DNA of 64,000 bases from Arenimonas daejeonensis (lineage in GTDB: Bacteria > Pseudomonadota > Gammaproteobacteria > Xanthomonadales > Xanthomonadaceae), in the NCBI RefSeq assembly GCF_007993735.1, contig NZ_CP042453.1, positions 186,001 through 250,000 on the forward strand, in the 5' to 3' direction. The notes beneath the pieces were generated by a model. It had not been told where the DNA came from. It made no database searches and worked only from the letters and a program-made list of their open reading frames with translations. The first letter of the stretch is position 1, and every line of letters starts with the position of its first letter. A program made the position numbers and the translations under genes. Shown here one piece after another: positions 55,544-64,000 of the stretch.

Positions 55544-56890
55544 TCAGTCCCTCAGGCGCGTGCGCCACAGGCTCGCGGCCAGCAGCATGGAAAGTACCGA
55601 CGAACCGATCCAGAACCAGATCACCGGGCCGAAATCATAGCTGCGCACGTCGCCGACCACGGTCATGCCACGTTCGATCAGCGCGCCCGACACCTGTTCC
55701 TGGATGCCGGCGCCGATGTAGCTGAAGATGCCGATCACGCCCATCGCCGCGCCGGCCACGCGCTTGGGCGCGATATCCACCGCGAACAGGCCGCCGAGCG
55801 AAGTCACCAGTCCGGTCAGGCCCATGCCGAACAGCAGCATGCCGGTGATCAGCCAGGGCACGCTGGTGGGCCCGAAGAAGATGATGCCCAGGCCCAGCAG
55901 TTCGACCAGCGCGAAGATCAGGTTGGCCGGCGGACGGCGCGCATCGAAGAACTTGTCGGAAATGAAACCGAAGGCGACGGCGCCGGCGATGCCAGCCAGG
56001 GTGCTGGTCATCAGCAGCGTGCCGGCCATCGGCAGGCTGAAGCCGCGCTCTTCCTGCAGGTAGAGGATGCCCCAGGAGTTGATGGCGTAACGCGTGACAT
56101 AGGTGGTCGCACTGGCCAGGCACAGGATCCAGATCGCCGGCAGCTTCAGGATGGACAGCTGCAGGCCCAGCACCGTTTCGGCCGCCGGGCGTGGCGCTTC
56201 ATTGTAGAAGTCCTGTTTCCACGCATTGACCGAGGGCAGGCCCAGCGTCTGCGGCCGGTCCTGCAGCAGCCAGTACACGCCGGCGGCGGTGAGCAGGCCG
56301 ATCAGGCCCGGACCCCAGAACCCCCAGCGCCAGCCCAGCACCGCAACCAGCGTGCCAACGCCGAGGAAGGTCAGGCCTTCGCCGAGCGAATGCGCGGTGC
56401 TCCAGATGCCGTAGGCGCGGCCACGTTCCTTGTTCGAGAACCAGGCCGTCATCGCCACCACGCCGCCGGGCGCACCGAAACTCTGGAACCAACCGTTCAG
56501 GCCCCACAGCAGCACCGCCGCCCACAGCACGGTGTTGAAGCCCATCGCCAGGTTGCACAGCGCGGTCAGGGTGAAGCTGAAGGCCAGGAACACGCGCATG
56601 TTGGCGTGGTCGGACAGGAAGCCGTTGGTCAGCTTGCCGATGGCATAGGTGTAGAACAGCGCGGAACCGATCAGCCCCAGTTCCGTCGGCGAGAACACAC
56701 CCGCGTCGATCAGCGGCTTCTTCACCACGCCCAGCGCCAGCCGGCAGGTGTAGATCAGGCCGTAACCCAGGGTGATCGCCAGCATCACGCGCAGGCGGTG
56801 TTTGCGGAAAAGTTCGTTGATGCGGGATTGATCGGTGATTTCGGGCAGGTCCGGTCCGGTGCTGAAGAACTTCAGGATGGCATTGGCCAC
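55544..56890 (-). CDS. MFS transporter of the organophosphate:phosphate antiporter (GlpT/UhpT-like) group
   Basis: 448 residues with about twelve membrane helices. The N-terminal signature LGYGLIYTCRLALGVVKKPL, with Arg after the Cys, and SDHANMRVFLA resemble GlpT/UhpT, whose paired arginines bind organic phosphate. NGWFQSFGAPGGVVAMTAWF is the OPA-type loop. Common inositol permeases (IolT) are of the sugar-porter type, which this is not. Position in the iol operon with an IMPase suggests uptake of an inositol phosphate or glycerophosphoinositol. Confidence 0.87.
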   Translation of the reverse strand: MANAILKFFSTGPDLPEITDQSRINELFRKHRLRVMLAITLGYGLIYTCRLALGVVKKPLIDAGVFSPTELGLIGSALFYTYAIGKLTNGFLSDHANMRVFLAFSFTLTALCNLAMGFNTVLWAAVLLWGLNGWFQSFGAPGGVVAMTAWFSNKERGRAYGIWSTAHSLGEGLTFLGVGTLVAVLGWRWGFWGPGLIGLLTAAGVYWLLQDRPQTLGLPSVNAWKQDFYNEAPRPAAETVLGLQLSILKLPAIWILCLASATTYVTRYAINSWGILYLQEERGFSLPMAGTLLMTSTLAGIAGAVAFGFISDKFFDARRPPANLIFALVELLGLGIIFFGPTSVPWLITGMLLFGMGLTGLVTSLGGLFAVDIAPKRVAGAAMGVIGIFSYIGAGIQEQVSGALIERGMTVVGDVRSYDFGPVIWFWIGSSVLSMLLAASLWRTRLRD

Positions 56891-56920
56891 GTTGCATTCC
56901 CTCCCAGGAATCAGCGGGTG

Positions 56921-58419
56921 TCAGCGCATCGTCGGGATGACGAAACTCTGGTCGGAAACCGCCCCGCCTTTTGGCCAGCGCTGGGTGACGGTCTTGGTGC
57001 GGGTGTAGAAACGCACGCCGTCCTGGCCGTACTGGTTGAGGTCGGAAAAACCGGAACGTTTCCAGCCGCCGAAGCTGTGGTACGCGACCGGCACCGGGAT
57101 CGGCACGTTGATGCCGACCATGCCGACTTCGACCTGGTCGGCGAACTCGCGCGCGGCATCGCCGTTGCGGGTGAAGATGGCCACGCCGTTGCCGTACTGG
57201 TGCCGCGAGGCCAGGCCCAACGCCTGCTCCAGGCTGTCGGCGCGCACGATCTGCAGCACCGGCCCGAAGATCTCCTCGTGGTAGCTGGCCATGCCTTCGC
57301 GCACGTGGTCGAACAGCGTGGGCCCCAGGAAAATCCGTTCTCGTGGCCGGGCAGCTTGAAGCCGCGGCCGTCGAGCACCAGTTCGGCACCCTCGTCCACG
57401 CCGGTCTGGATGTGACTTTCGATGCGCGCCTTGTGCGCGGCGGTCACCACCGGGCCGTAGTGCGCCTGATCGTCGCTGGACACGCCGATGCGAAGTTTCG
57501 CGATCGCCGCCAGCAGTTTTTCCCGCAGTGCCACCGCGGTCGCCTCGCCCACCGGCACGACCACCGGCAGCGCCATGCAGCGCTCGCCCGCGGACCCGTA
57601 GGCGGCGCCGATGATGTCGGCCACGGTCTGGTCCAGGTCGGCGTCGGGCATGACGATGCCGTGGTTCTTGGCGCCGCCCATGGCCTGCACGCGCTTGCCG
57701 TGAGCGGCGCCCATCGCGTACACCGACTGCGCGATGTCGGAGGAACCGACGAAACTCACGGCCTTGATGTCGCGGTGGCGCAGGATCGCCTCGACGATCT
57801 CCTTGTCGCCCTGCACCACGTTCAGAACGCCCGGCGGCAGGCCGGCTTCGATCATCAGTTCCGCCAGCCGCACCGGCACCGACGGATCGCGCTCGGACGG
57901 CTTGAGGATGAAGGCGTTGCCACAGGCGATGGCCGGGCCGAACATCCACATCGGGATCATGGCCGGGAAATTGAACGGCGTGATGCCGGCGACCACGCCC
58001 AGCGGCTGGCGCGCGGAGTACACGTCGATGCCCGGGCCGGCGCCCTGGGTGTATTCACCCTTGGTCAGGTGCGGGATGCCGCAGGCGAACTCGATCACTT
58101 CCAGCCCGCGCTGGATGTCGCCGCGGCTGTCGGCGTGCACCTTGCCGTGTTCGCTCGACAGCAGCGCGGCCAGTTCGTCCATGTGCACTTCCAGCAGGCG
58201 CTTGAACTCGAACATCACCCGCGCGCGGCGCTGCGGATTGACCTGGGCCCAGCCGCGCTGCGCGGCCACGGCATCGGCGATGGCATGTTCGAGTTCCGCC
58301 TGTGTCGCCAGGGCAAGTTCCGCCTGCACGGCACCGGTATTCGGATCGAACACCTCACTCCAGCGTTGCGGTTCGCCGGCCATGTGTCGGCCTGCGATGA
58401 AATGTCCCACCTTGCGCAT
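56921..58419 (-). CDS. mmsA: CoA-acylating methylmalonate-semialdehyde dehydrogenase (frameshift near 57335)
   Basis: About 499 residues after correction. Aldehyde dehydrogenase fold: [20 protein letters not shown], the nucleotide site [11 protein letters not shown], and catalytic Cys in [33 protein letters not shown] is typical of MmsA/IolA. Adding one T in GATTTTCC (minus strand) gives [13 protein letters not shown]. It converts malonate semialdehyde, the end product of inositol breakdown, to acetyl-CoA and CO2, as well as methylmalonate semialdehyde to propionyl-CoA. It starts 2 bases after iolB. Confidence 0.9.
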
Positions 58420-58421
58420 GT

Positions 58422-59234
58422 TCAGCCCTTGGGTTTGCGGACGATCCAGTCGTGCGCCGGATCGTTTCGGAAGATCCACTCGCGCGTCGGGCCGGCCATG
58501 ACGTTGAGGTAATAGAGGTCGTAGCCGTGCGGCGCGCCGACCGGGTGGTAACCACGCGGCACCATCACCAGGTCACCGTCCTCGACGCAGACGGTTTCGT
58601 CCAGCGAACGGTCGTCGGTATAGACGCGCTGGAAGGCGAAACCCTGTGGTGGCTGCAGCCGGTGGTAATAGGTTTCCTCCAGCGCGGTCTCTTCGGCCGT
58701 GGTGGCGGTGTCGTGTTTGTGCGGCGGGTAACTCGACCAGTGGCCGCCCGGCGTGATCACCTCCACCACCAGCAGGCTGTCGGCCGGCTGGGTCTGCGGC
58801 AGGATGTTGCGCACGTGGCGGGTGTTGGTGCCGGTGCCGCGGGTTTCGCGCGACATGTCGGCATCGGCGATCAGGCGCGGTTCGCCGGCGCCACGGCCGG
58901 GCGCGCTGCAGACCGCCAGTTCGACCGGGCCGCGGGCGATCACGGTGTAATCGGTGCCGGCCGGCACGTACACGGCACCGGGCGCACGGTCCTCGAACGG
59001 CGTGGCGCGGCCGCCGATGCCGTCGAAACGCACGTCGCCCGCCTGCACGTCGGCCGCGCCGGACACCAGCACCAGGCAGGTTTCGCGAGCCGGTTCACCG
59101 CCGGAAAAACGTTCGCCGTCCGCAAGCTTCACCAGCCGGAACCCGACATGCGACCAGCCGGCGCTCTGTGGCGTCACCTCCAGCACGGTGCCGGTGGCGT
59201 CGCGGGTATGCGGGCGGACACGCAGCGTGGCCAT
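58422..59234 (-). CDS. iolB: 5-deoxy-glucuronate isomerase
   Basis: 270 residues. Bicupin fold of IolB, with metal ligands in PPHKHDTATTAEETALEETY and RGYHPVGAPHGYDLYYLN. The start overlaps the iolE stop by one base. It converts 5-deoxy-glucuronate to 2-deoxy-5-keto-gluconate, the substrate of IolC. Confidence 0.93.
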   Translation of the reverse strand: MATLRVRPHTRDATGTVLEVTPQSAGWSHVGFRLVKLADGERFSGGEPARETCLVLVSGAADVQAGDVRFDGIGGRATPFEDRAPGAVYVPAGTDYTVIARGPVELAVCSAPGRGAGEPRLIADADMSRETRGTGTNTRHVRNILPQTQPADSLLVVEVITPGGHWSSYPPHKHDTATTAEETALEETYYHRLQPPQGFAFQRVYTDDRSLDETVCVEDGDLVMVPRGYHPVGAPHGYDLYYLNVMAGPTREWIFRNDPAHDWIVRKPKG

Positions 59235-60124
59235 CAGGCCAGGCCCGCCTCGGCCGCGCGGGTTTTCAGGGTCGCCAGGCCGAGGTCGGCGTAGGCGCGC
59301 GGATCGGCCAGCACCGGATCCTGCTCGGCTTCGATCACGATCCAGCCGCTGTAGCCGATCGCCTTCAGCGCCTGCATCACCGCCGCGTAATCCAGGCTGC
59401 CGTCGCCGGGCACGGTGAACATGCCGGCCAGCACACCCTCGAGGAAACTCGCGCCCTTGCCGCGCGCCTCGGTGTGCACGTCGCGGCGGATGTCCTTGCA
59501 GTGAACGTGGGCGATGCGCGCCGGCTGCTCGCGGATCACCTGCACCGGGTCGATGCCGCCGAGCGCGGCGTGGCCGGTGTCCAGCGTCAGGCCGACGCTG
59601 GGGCCGGTGTGCGCGAGGAAATGCTTCAGGTCGTCGGCGGTCTCGACCACGGTGCCCAGATGATGGTGGTAGGCGAAGCGCAGGCCGCTGGACCGGATGT
59701 AGTCGGCCACTTCGGTCAAACGCCGGCCGAACTCGGCCCATTCCTCGGCGGCCAGGCGCGGCGTGCCGGTCATTGGCGTCGCCTTGTCGCCATGCACGGC
59801 GTTGGAGGTTTCCGCGAACACGAACACCGTGCTGCCCATGGCCTTGAGCAGGCGCAGGTGCGGCTGCAGCGCGGCGATCTCGGCGGTGGCGTCCTGGTGC
59901 AGCAGCGAGCCGCTGTACCAGCCGCCGATCAGGTCCAGGCCGTAGCTTTTCAGCAACGGCGCCAGCGTTGCCGGATCGCGCGGGAACTTGCCGCCCAGTT
60001 CGACGCCGGCGAAACCGACGTCGCGGATGTCGGCCAGGATGTCGGCCAGCGGCGTGTCGCCGCCCAGCTCGGGCATGTCGTCATTGGCCCAGGCGATGGG
60101 GCTGACGCCGAAACGGATGCTCAT
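59234..60124 (-). CDS. iolE: Inosose dehydratase
   Basis: 296 residues. Xylose-isomerase-like TIM barrel beginning SIRFGVSPIAWANDDMPELG, with GVELGGKFP, the metal-binding HHHLGTVVE, LTLDTGHAALGG and HVHCKDI, ending with WIVIEAEQDP. It dehydrates 2-keto-myo-inositol. Its start overlaps the iolD stop (ATGA). Confidence 0.94.
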   Translation of the reverse strand: MSIRFGVSPIAWANDDMPELGGDTPLADILADIRDVGFAGVELGGKFPRDPATLAPLLKSYGLDLIGGWYSGSLLHQDATAEIAALQPHLRLLKAMGSTVFVFAETSNAVHGDKATPMTGTPRLAAEEWAEFGRRLTEVADYIRSSGLRFAYHHHLGTVVETADDLKHFLAHTGPSVGLTLDTGHAALGGIDPVQVIREQPARIAHVHCKDIRRDVHTEARGKGASFLEGVLAGMFTVPGDGSLDYAAVMQALKAIGYSGWIVIEAEQDPVLADPRAYADLGLATLKTRAAEAGLA

Positions 60125-61965
60125 GACAGGTCTCTTTTCATTTTCACGCCGGCCTCGTAGGCCTGGCGAGCCGCCCTGACTTCGGGGCGTTCGGATACTT
60201 CGGGCACGGCCACGTCCCACCACCAGCCGCCGGCTTCGGTGGTCTTGCGCGGGTCGGTCTCGATCACGATCACGGTGCTGCGGTCGGCGGCCCGTGCGTG
60301 CCTGAGCGCCTCTTCCAGTTCGCCGAGATGGGTGGCGTATTCGGCCAGTGCGCCGAGGCTGCGCGCGTGTGCCACGAAGTCGATTTCTGCCGGCCGTTCC
60401 TGCCGGCTGTCGGCCAGCAGATTGTTGAAACCGGGCGTGCCGGTGGCCTGCTGCAGGCGGTTGATGCAACCGAAGCCGCGGTTGTCGAGCAGCACTACGA
60501 TGAGCTTGCGTCCCAGCATCACCGAGGTGGCCAGCTCCGAGTTCATCATCAGGTAGCTGCCGTCGCCGACCATCACCACGACCTCGCGCGCGGGTTCGGC
60601 GAACTTCACGCCCAGGCCGCCGGCGATCTCGTAGCCCATGCAGGAGTAGCCGTATTCGAGGTGGTAGCCGCCCGGCGCCGAAGTGCGCCAGAGCTTGTGC
60701 AGCTCGCCCGGCAGTCCGCCGGCGGCGCAGACCACGACGGCGTCATCGGCCACGCCACGCTGCACGGCGCCGATCACCTGGGCATCGCTGGGCCGCGCGG
60801 TGTCGCGCGTGCCGGCGGTGGCGGCGGTGACGGCGGCGTTCCATTCCCTCATCGCTGCGATGTCGGCCGTGTGCACTTCATCGGGCACCATCCAGTCGGC
60901 CAGGCGCGTGGCCAGCGCTTCCAGCACGAGCCGCGCATCGCCGAGCACTGGCGAGGCGCCGTGCTTGTGCGCATCTGCGACCTGCACGTTGACCTGGAAC
61001 AGCCGCGCATCCGGGAACAGGCTGCGCGAGCCGGTGGTGAAGTCCTGCAGGCGCGTGCCCACCGCCACGACCACGTCGGCGGCACGCGCCGCGGCATTGG
61101 CGGCGCTGGAACCGGTGACGCCGATCGAACCCAGCGACTGCGCATGGTCCCAGCGCAGCACGCCCTTGCCCGCCTGCGTTTCCGCCACCGACAGGCCGGT
61201 GCTTTCCGCCAGCGCGGCCAGCGCGCCTTCGGCCAGGCTGTAACGCACGCCGCCGCCGGCGATCAGCAGTGGGCGCTTCGCCCCGCGCAGGGCCTGCACC
61301 AGCGCGTCCAGTTCACCGGCATCGGCGGGCTGGCGCCGCTCGGGCCACAGGCGCGGCGCGAAGAAGTCTTCCGGATAGTCGAAGGCCTCGGCCTGCACGT
61401 CCTGGCAGAAGGCCAGGGTCACCGGGCCGCAGCCGGCGGGATCACGAAGCACGGCCATGGCGCGCGGCAGCGCGTCGAGCAGTTGTTCGGGGCGGGTGAT
61501 GCGGTCGAAATAACGCGACACCGGACGGAAGCAGTCGTTGGCCGAGACCGTGCCGTCGCCGAAATCCTCGATCTGCTGCAGCACCGGATCGGGCCGGCGG
61601 CTGGCGTAGACATCGCCCGGCACCAGCAGCACCGGCAGGCGGTTGACGTGCGCCAGCGCCGCGGCGGTGACCATGTTGGTCGCGCCCGGACCGATCGAGG
61701 TGGTGCAGACCATCGCGCGCTGGCGCCGCAGCTGCTTGGCATAGGCGATGGCGGCATGCGCCATGCCCTGCTCGTTGTGCGCGCGCCAGGTCGGGAATCG
61801 TTCGCGCTCGGCATACAGCGCCTCGCCCAGCCCGGCGACATTGCCATGGCCGAAGATGGCCCAGGCGCCGGCGAAGTAGTTCACGGTTTCGCCATCCACC
61901 ACCACGTTCTGCGCGGTGAGCCAGCGCACCATGGCCTGGGCGGCGGTGAGGCGGGTCGTCTTCAT
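60121..61965 (-). CDS. iolD: Thiamine-diphosphate-dependent cyclohexane-1,2-dione (THcHDO) hydrolase
   Basis: 614 residues. ThDP-enzyme fold: N-terminal domain FGHGNVAGLGEALY and RAHNEQGMAHAAIAYAKQ (cofactor-activating Glu), and C-terminal binding motif VVMVGDGSYLMMNSELATSV to DNRGFGCIN (GDG...N). It opens the inositol ring to 5-deoxy-glucuronate. It starts one base after the iolC stop. Confidence 0.95.
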   Translation of the reverse strand: MKTTRLTAAQAMVRWLTAQNVVVDGETVNYFAGAWAIFGHGNVAGLGEALYAERERFPTWRAHNEQGMAHAAIAYAKQLRRQRAMVCTTSIGPGATNMVTAAALAHVNRLPVLLVPGDVYASRRPDPVLQQIEDFGDGTVSANDCFRPVSRYFDRITRPEQLLDALPRAMAVLRDPAGCGPVTLAFCQDVQAEAFDYPEDFFAPRLWPERRQPADAGELDALVQALRGAKRPLLIAGGGVRYSLAEGALAALAESTGLSVAETQAGKGVLRWDHAQSLGSIGVTGSSAANAAARAADVVVAVGTRLQDFTTGSRSLFPDARLFQVNVQVADAHKHGASPVLGDARLVLEALATRLADWMVPDEVHTADIAAMREWNAAVTAATAGTRDTARPSDAQVIGAVQRGVADDAVVVCAAGGLPGELHKLWRTSAPGGYHLEYGYSCMGYEIAGGLGVKFAEPAREVVVMVGDGSYLMMNSELATSVMLGRKLIVVLLDNRGFGCINRLQQATGTPGFNNLLADSRQERPAEIDFVAHARSLGALAEYATHLGELEEALRHARAADRSTVIVIETDPRKTTEAGGWWWDVAVPEVSERPEVRAARQAYEAGVKMKRDLS

Positions 61966-61966
61966 C

Positions 61967-63901
61967 TCAGGCGGTTCCACGCTGCAGCGGTTGCTCGGCC
62001 CGGGCGTCGCGCCAGGCATCCACGAGGACGCCGAAGCGGCGCACCAGGTCGGCGATCGCGGCTTCGTCGTCGATGCGGCCCGCCAGCCACTGCTCGGCCG
62101 CGTCGGCCCAGATCGTGCGGCCGACCGCGAAGCCCTTGATGATCGGCGAGCGCGCGGCGACCGCGAAACCCGCCACCAGTTCGTCTTCCGGCGCCGACAG
62201 GCCCAGCAGCACCACGCCGCGGCAGCGCGGGTCGTTGGCTTCGATGGTGGCCTGCACGCGATCCCAGGCCGCGAGGCTGTCGCTGGGTTCGAGCTTCCAC
62301 CAGTCGGGACGCATGCCCAGATCATAGAGCCGCTGCAGCACGCGCGACACCGTGGTTTCGTCCACCGGCCCGTGGCGGGTGGCGATGATCTCCACCAGCA
62401 GTTCGTGCCGGGTCTTGCGCGCGGCGTCCTGCAGGCGCAGCAGCTGGCGCTCCTGGCGCTCGCGCAGGTCCTGCGGATCATCCGGGTGATAGAACGCGAG
62501 GCACTTCACCACGTGGTTCGCGGGCCAGGTCGCCAGCTCGGTGGCGACGTCGGCGGAACATTCGAATTCCAGCGGGCGTGAACCAGGGCGTTCGATCGGC
62601 CGGCCGATCCAGTACGGCGTATCGGCCGCGGCTTCCAGCCCGCGCATGCCGAAACGCCCGTCCAGCAACACGCCGAAGCGCGGATCGCCCTCCGCCAGCT
62701 GGTGCACGGCCTGCAGCGCCAGCGCCTTGAAGGCCTGGATGCGCGCCGGATCGGCGCCCAGCTGTTCGCACAGGGTCTCGAACTGGCTGCGGTGGTCCAT
62801 CGCCAGCACGGTCAGTTCGTCCCACTGGCCGCTGCGGGTCGAGGCCCAGTGCAGCTGTTCCAGCGCGGCATCGTCGCGCAGCAGGTACGGACGCTGCTCC
62901 GCGACCAGGAAGGCCTGCAGCTCGTCCCAGGTCGGCATCGCCGGCGAACAGCCGTGGCGCGAGACCACGATCGCGCCGCAGGCATTGGCATAGCCGCAGC
63001 TGGTTTCCAGCGGCTCGCCGCGCAGCCAGCCGCGCAGGAAACCGGCCATGAAGGCGTCGCCCGCACCCAGCACGTTGAACACTTCCACTTCGAATCCGCG
63101 TCCGACCACGCCCTGGTCGAGGCTGTCCGGAATGTCGCCGGGGAAGGCCGAACAGCCCAGCGCACCCCGCTTGCAGACCAGCAGCGCCGGCGTGCGCGCG
63201 CGGATGGCGCGCAGCGCGGTGGTCGTGTCGGTGCTGCCGCCGAGAATGTGGATCTCTTCTTCCGTGCCCACCACCAGGTCGCACAGCGGCAGCACCTGCT
63301 GCAGGCGTTCGGTGACCGCGGCGGCGGCGACGAAGCGGTCCTCGCCGCGGTCCTTGCCAGCCAGGCCCCACAGCACCGGCCGGTAGTCGATGTCGAACAC
63401 CACGCGGCCGCCGCTGGCGCGCGCGATCTCGCAGGCGCGCACCGAAGCCGCGAACACGGATGGCGTGGACAGATGGGTGCCGTTGACCAGCACCGCCGAC
63501 GCCGAGGCGATGAAGGCGGGATCCAGGTCGTCCGCGGCCAGCGCCATGTCGGCGCAGTCCTCGCGGTAGAAGATCAGCGGAAAAGTGTCGGGGTCGCGGA
63601 TGCCGAGGAAAACCAGGGCGGTCAGGCGCGCGGGGTCGGTCAGCACGCCCTGCACGTCCACGCCTTCGCGCTGCAGCTGTTCGCGGATGAAACGACCGAA
63701 GTGGTCGGCGCCGACCCGGGTCACCAGGCCCGTGCGCAGCCCGAGCCGCGAAGCGCCGACGCTGGTGTTGGTGGGGCTGCCGCCGATGTACTTGGCAAAG
63801 GACAACATGTCCTCCAGCCGGCCGCCGACCTGTTCACCGTAAAGATCGATGCCCGACCGGCCGAGGGTGATCAGGTCCAGCCGGTGTTTGCTCGCCGCCA
63901 T
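61967..63901 (-). CDS. iolC: IolC: 5-dehydro-2-deoxygluconokinase fused to a DUF2090 aldolase-like domain
   Basis: 644 residues. Residues 1-330 are a PfkB/ribokinase-fold kinase (IYGE-like YIGGSPTNTSVGASRLG, signature VEVFNVLGAGDAFMAGFLRG with the catalytic Asp). Residues about 340-640 are DUF2090 (LAMDHRSQFETLC, GVLLDGRFGMRGLEAA, IIATRHGPVDE), related to class I aldolases. The fusion probably phosphorylates 2-deoxy-5-keto-gluconate and then cleaves it to DHAP and malonate semialdehyde, replacing a separate IolJ. First gene of the operon; no iolG dehydrogenase or iolR is in the window. Confidence 0.94.
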   Translation of the reverse strand: MAASKHRLDLITLGRSGIDLYGEQVGGRLEDMLSFAKYIGGSPTNTSVGASRLGLRTGLVTRVGADHFGRFIREQLQREGVDVQGVLTDPARLTALVFLGIRDPDTFPLIFYREDCADMALAADDLDPAFIASASAVLVNGTHLSTPSVFAASVRACEIARASGGRVVFDIDYRPVLWGLAGKDRGEDRFVAAAAVTERLQQVLPLCDLVVGTEEEIHILGGSTDTTTALRAIRARTPALLVCKRGALGCSAFPGDIPDSLDQGVVGRGFEVEVFNVLGAGDAFMAGFLRGWLRGEPLETSCGYANACGAIVVSRHGCSPAMPTWDELQAFLVAEQRPYLLRDDAALEQLHWASTRSGQWDELTVLAMDHRSQFETLCEQLGADPARIQAFKALALQAVHQLAEGDPRFGVLLDGRFGMRGLEAAADTPYWIGRPIERPGSRPLEFECSADVATELATWPANHVVKCLAFYHPDDPQDLRERQERQLLRLQDAARKTRHELLVEIIATRHGPVDETTVSRVLQRLYDLGMRPDWWKLEPSDSLAAWDRVQATIEANDPRCRGVVLLGLSAPEDELVAGFAVAARSPIIKGFAVGRTIWADAAEQWLAGRIDDEAAIADLVRRFGVLVDAWRDARAEQPLQRGTA

Positions 63902-63948
63902 TCGGCCCGCCTCTGCTCTGCCTGGGGCGCCCACCGCCCGGCCGATGT

Positions 63949-63979
63949 AAAATATATTCTATTTTCAGAACGTCGGCAA
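63949..63979 (-). promoter_or_regulatory. Promoter and operator-like dyad of the inositol operon
   Basis: On the minus strand TTGCCG (63979-63974) and TATATT (63956-63951) are 17 bases apart, a good sigma-70 promoter. The -10 lies inside an inverted repeat AAAATA-N5-TATTTT (63949-63965), where a repressor of the IolR type could block polymerase. This is the most AT-rich stretch of the window. Transcription starts about 45 bases before the iolC start. Confidence 0.72.
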
Positions 63980-64000
63980 CATTCGTTTCATTTCTTGGTC

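Noticed and set aside
54716-57415. 899-codon plus-strand open frame
   Set aside because: An antisense shadow of the IMPase, transporter and mmsA genes, very rich in His, Gln, Gly and Arg, with no recognisable domain.

Overview
GC-rich (roughly 70 percent) gammaproteobacterial chromosome, most likely Xanthomonadales/Lysobacteraceae. The evidence is the gene content (YajQ, RcnB-like protein, DUF3297, BlaI/BlaR1 pair, Lys/Ala-rich HU, Tat-type TldD next to MoxR/DUF58), the many Tat and Sec signal peptides, and short palindromic intergenic repeats of a type common in that family. No phage, IS element, CRISPR array or integrase was seen.

Layout. 1-13.6 kb holds housekeeping and regulatory genes: GlxA-type regulator, membrane acyltransferase, LytTR regulator, dihaem cytochrome c, dinB, EF-hand protein, RcnB-like protein, YajQ, rsuA and rsmC-like genes, a diguanylate cyclase, a B3-type metallo-hydrolase, a YiiX-like papain-fold protein and a DUF3014 protein. 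13.8-26.2 kb is a secreted protein followed by a tightly packed operon: Tat-exported TldD, TldE, DUF4159, MoxR ATPase, DUF58, BatA-like, DUF4175 and an unnamed membrane protein. 26.2-27.9 kb is a GAF-HD-GYP phosphodiesterase. 28-34.6 kb is a same-strand run: serine hydrolase, bacterial pepsin homologue, GNAT, a borosin-type peptide N-methyltransferase, its small precursor-like partner, a signalling GGDEF protein and a second GNAT. 34.7-40.3 kb holds a gluzincin, aldo/keto reductase, HU and a BlaI/BlaR1 pair. 40.3-43.9 kb is an RNA-repair locus: promoter, candidate attenuator, about 0.8 kb of structured RNA with two abutting tRNA-like elements, then slipin and rtcB. 43.9-51.1 kb holds small metabolic genes, a GAF-GGDEF protein, an FMN reductase and a PepSY/response regulator/kinase operon divergent from an outer-membrane receptor. 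53.3-63.9 kb is a leftward myo-inositol operon (iolC-D-E-B, mmsA) extended by an organophosphate-type transporter, an inositol monophosphatase and a Tat-exported PhoD phosphatase, with a clear promoter at 63.95 kb.

The two most notable systems are the split borosin (alpha-N-methylated peptide) pair at 31.2-32.3 kb and the structured-RNA array in front of slipin-rtcB. The inositol operon looks built to take up and use phosphorylated inositol.

Quality warning. Nineteen otherwise well conserved genes carry single-base indels (24 sites in 64 kb). In every case one base restores a full-length family member of correct phase, and five sites become CCTGG on correction. I read these as residual long-read sequencing errors, not pseudogenes, and give whole-gene coordinates that span the indels.
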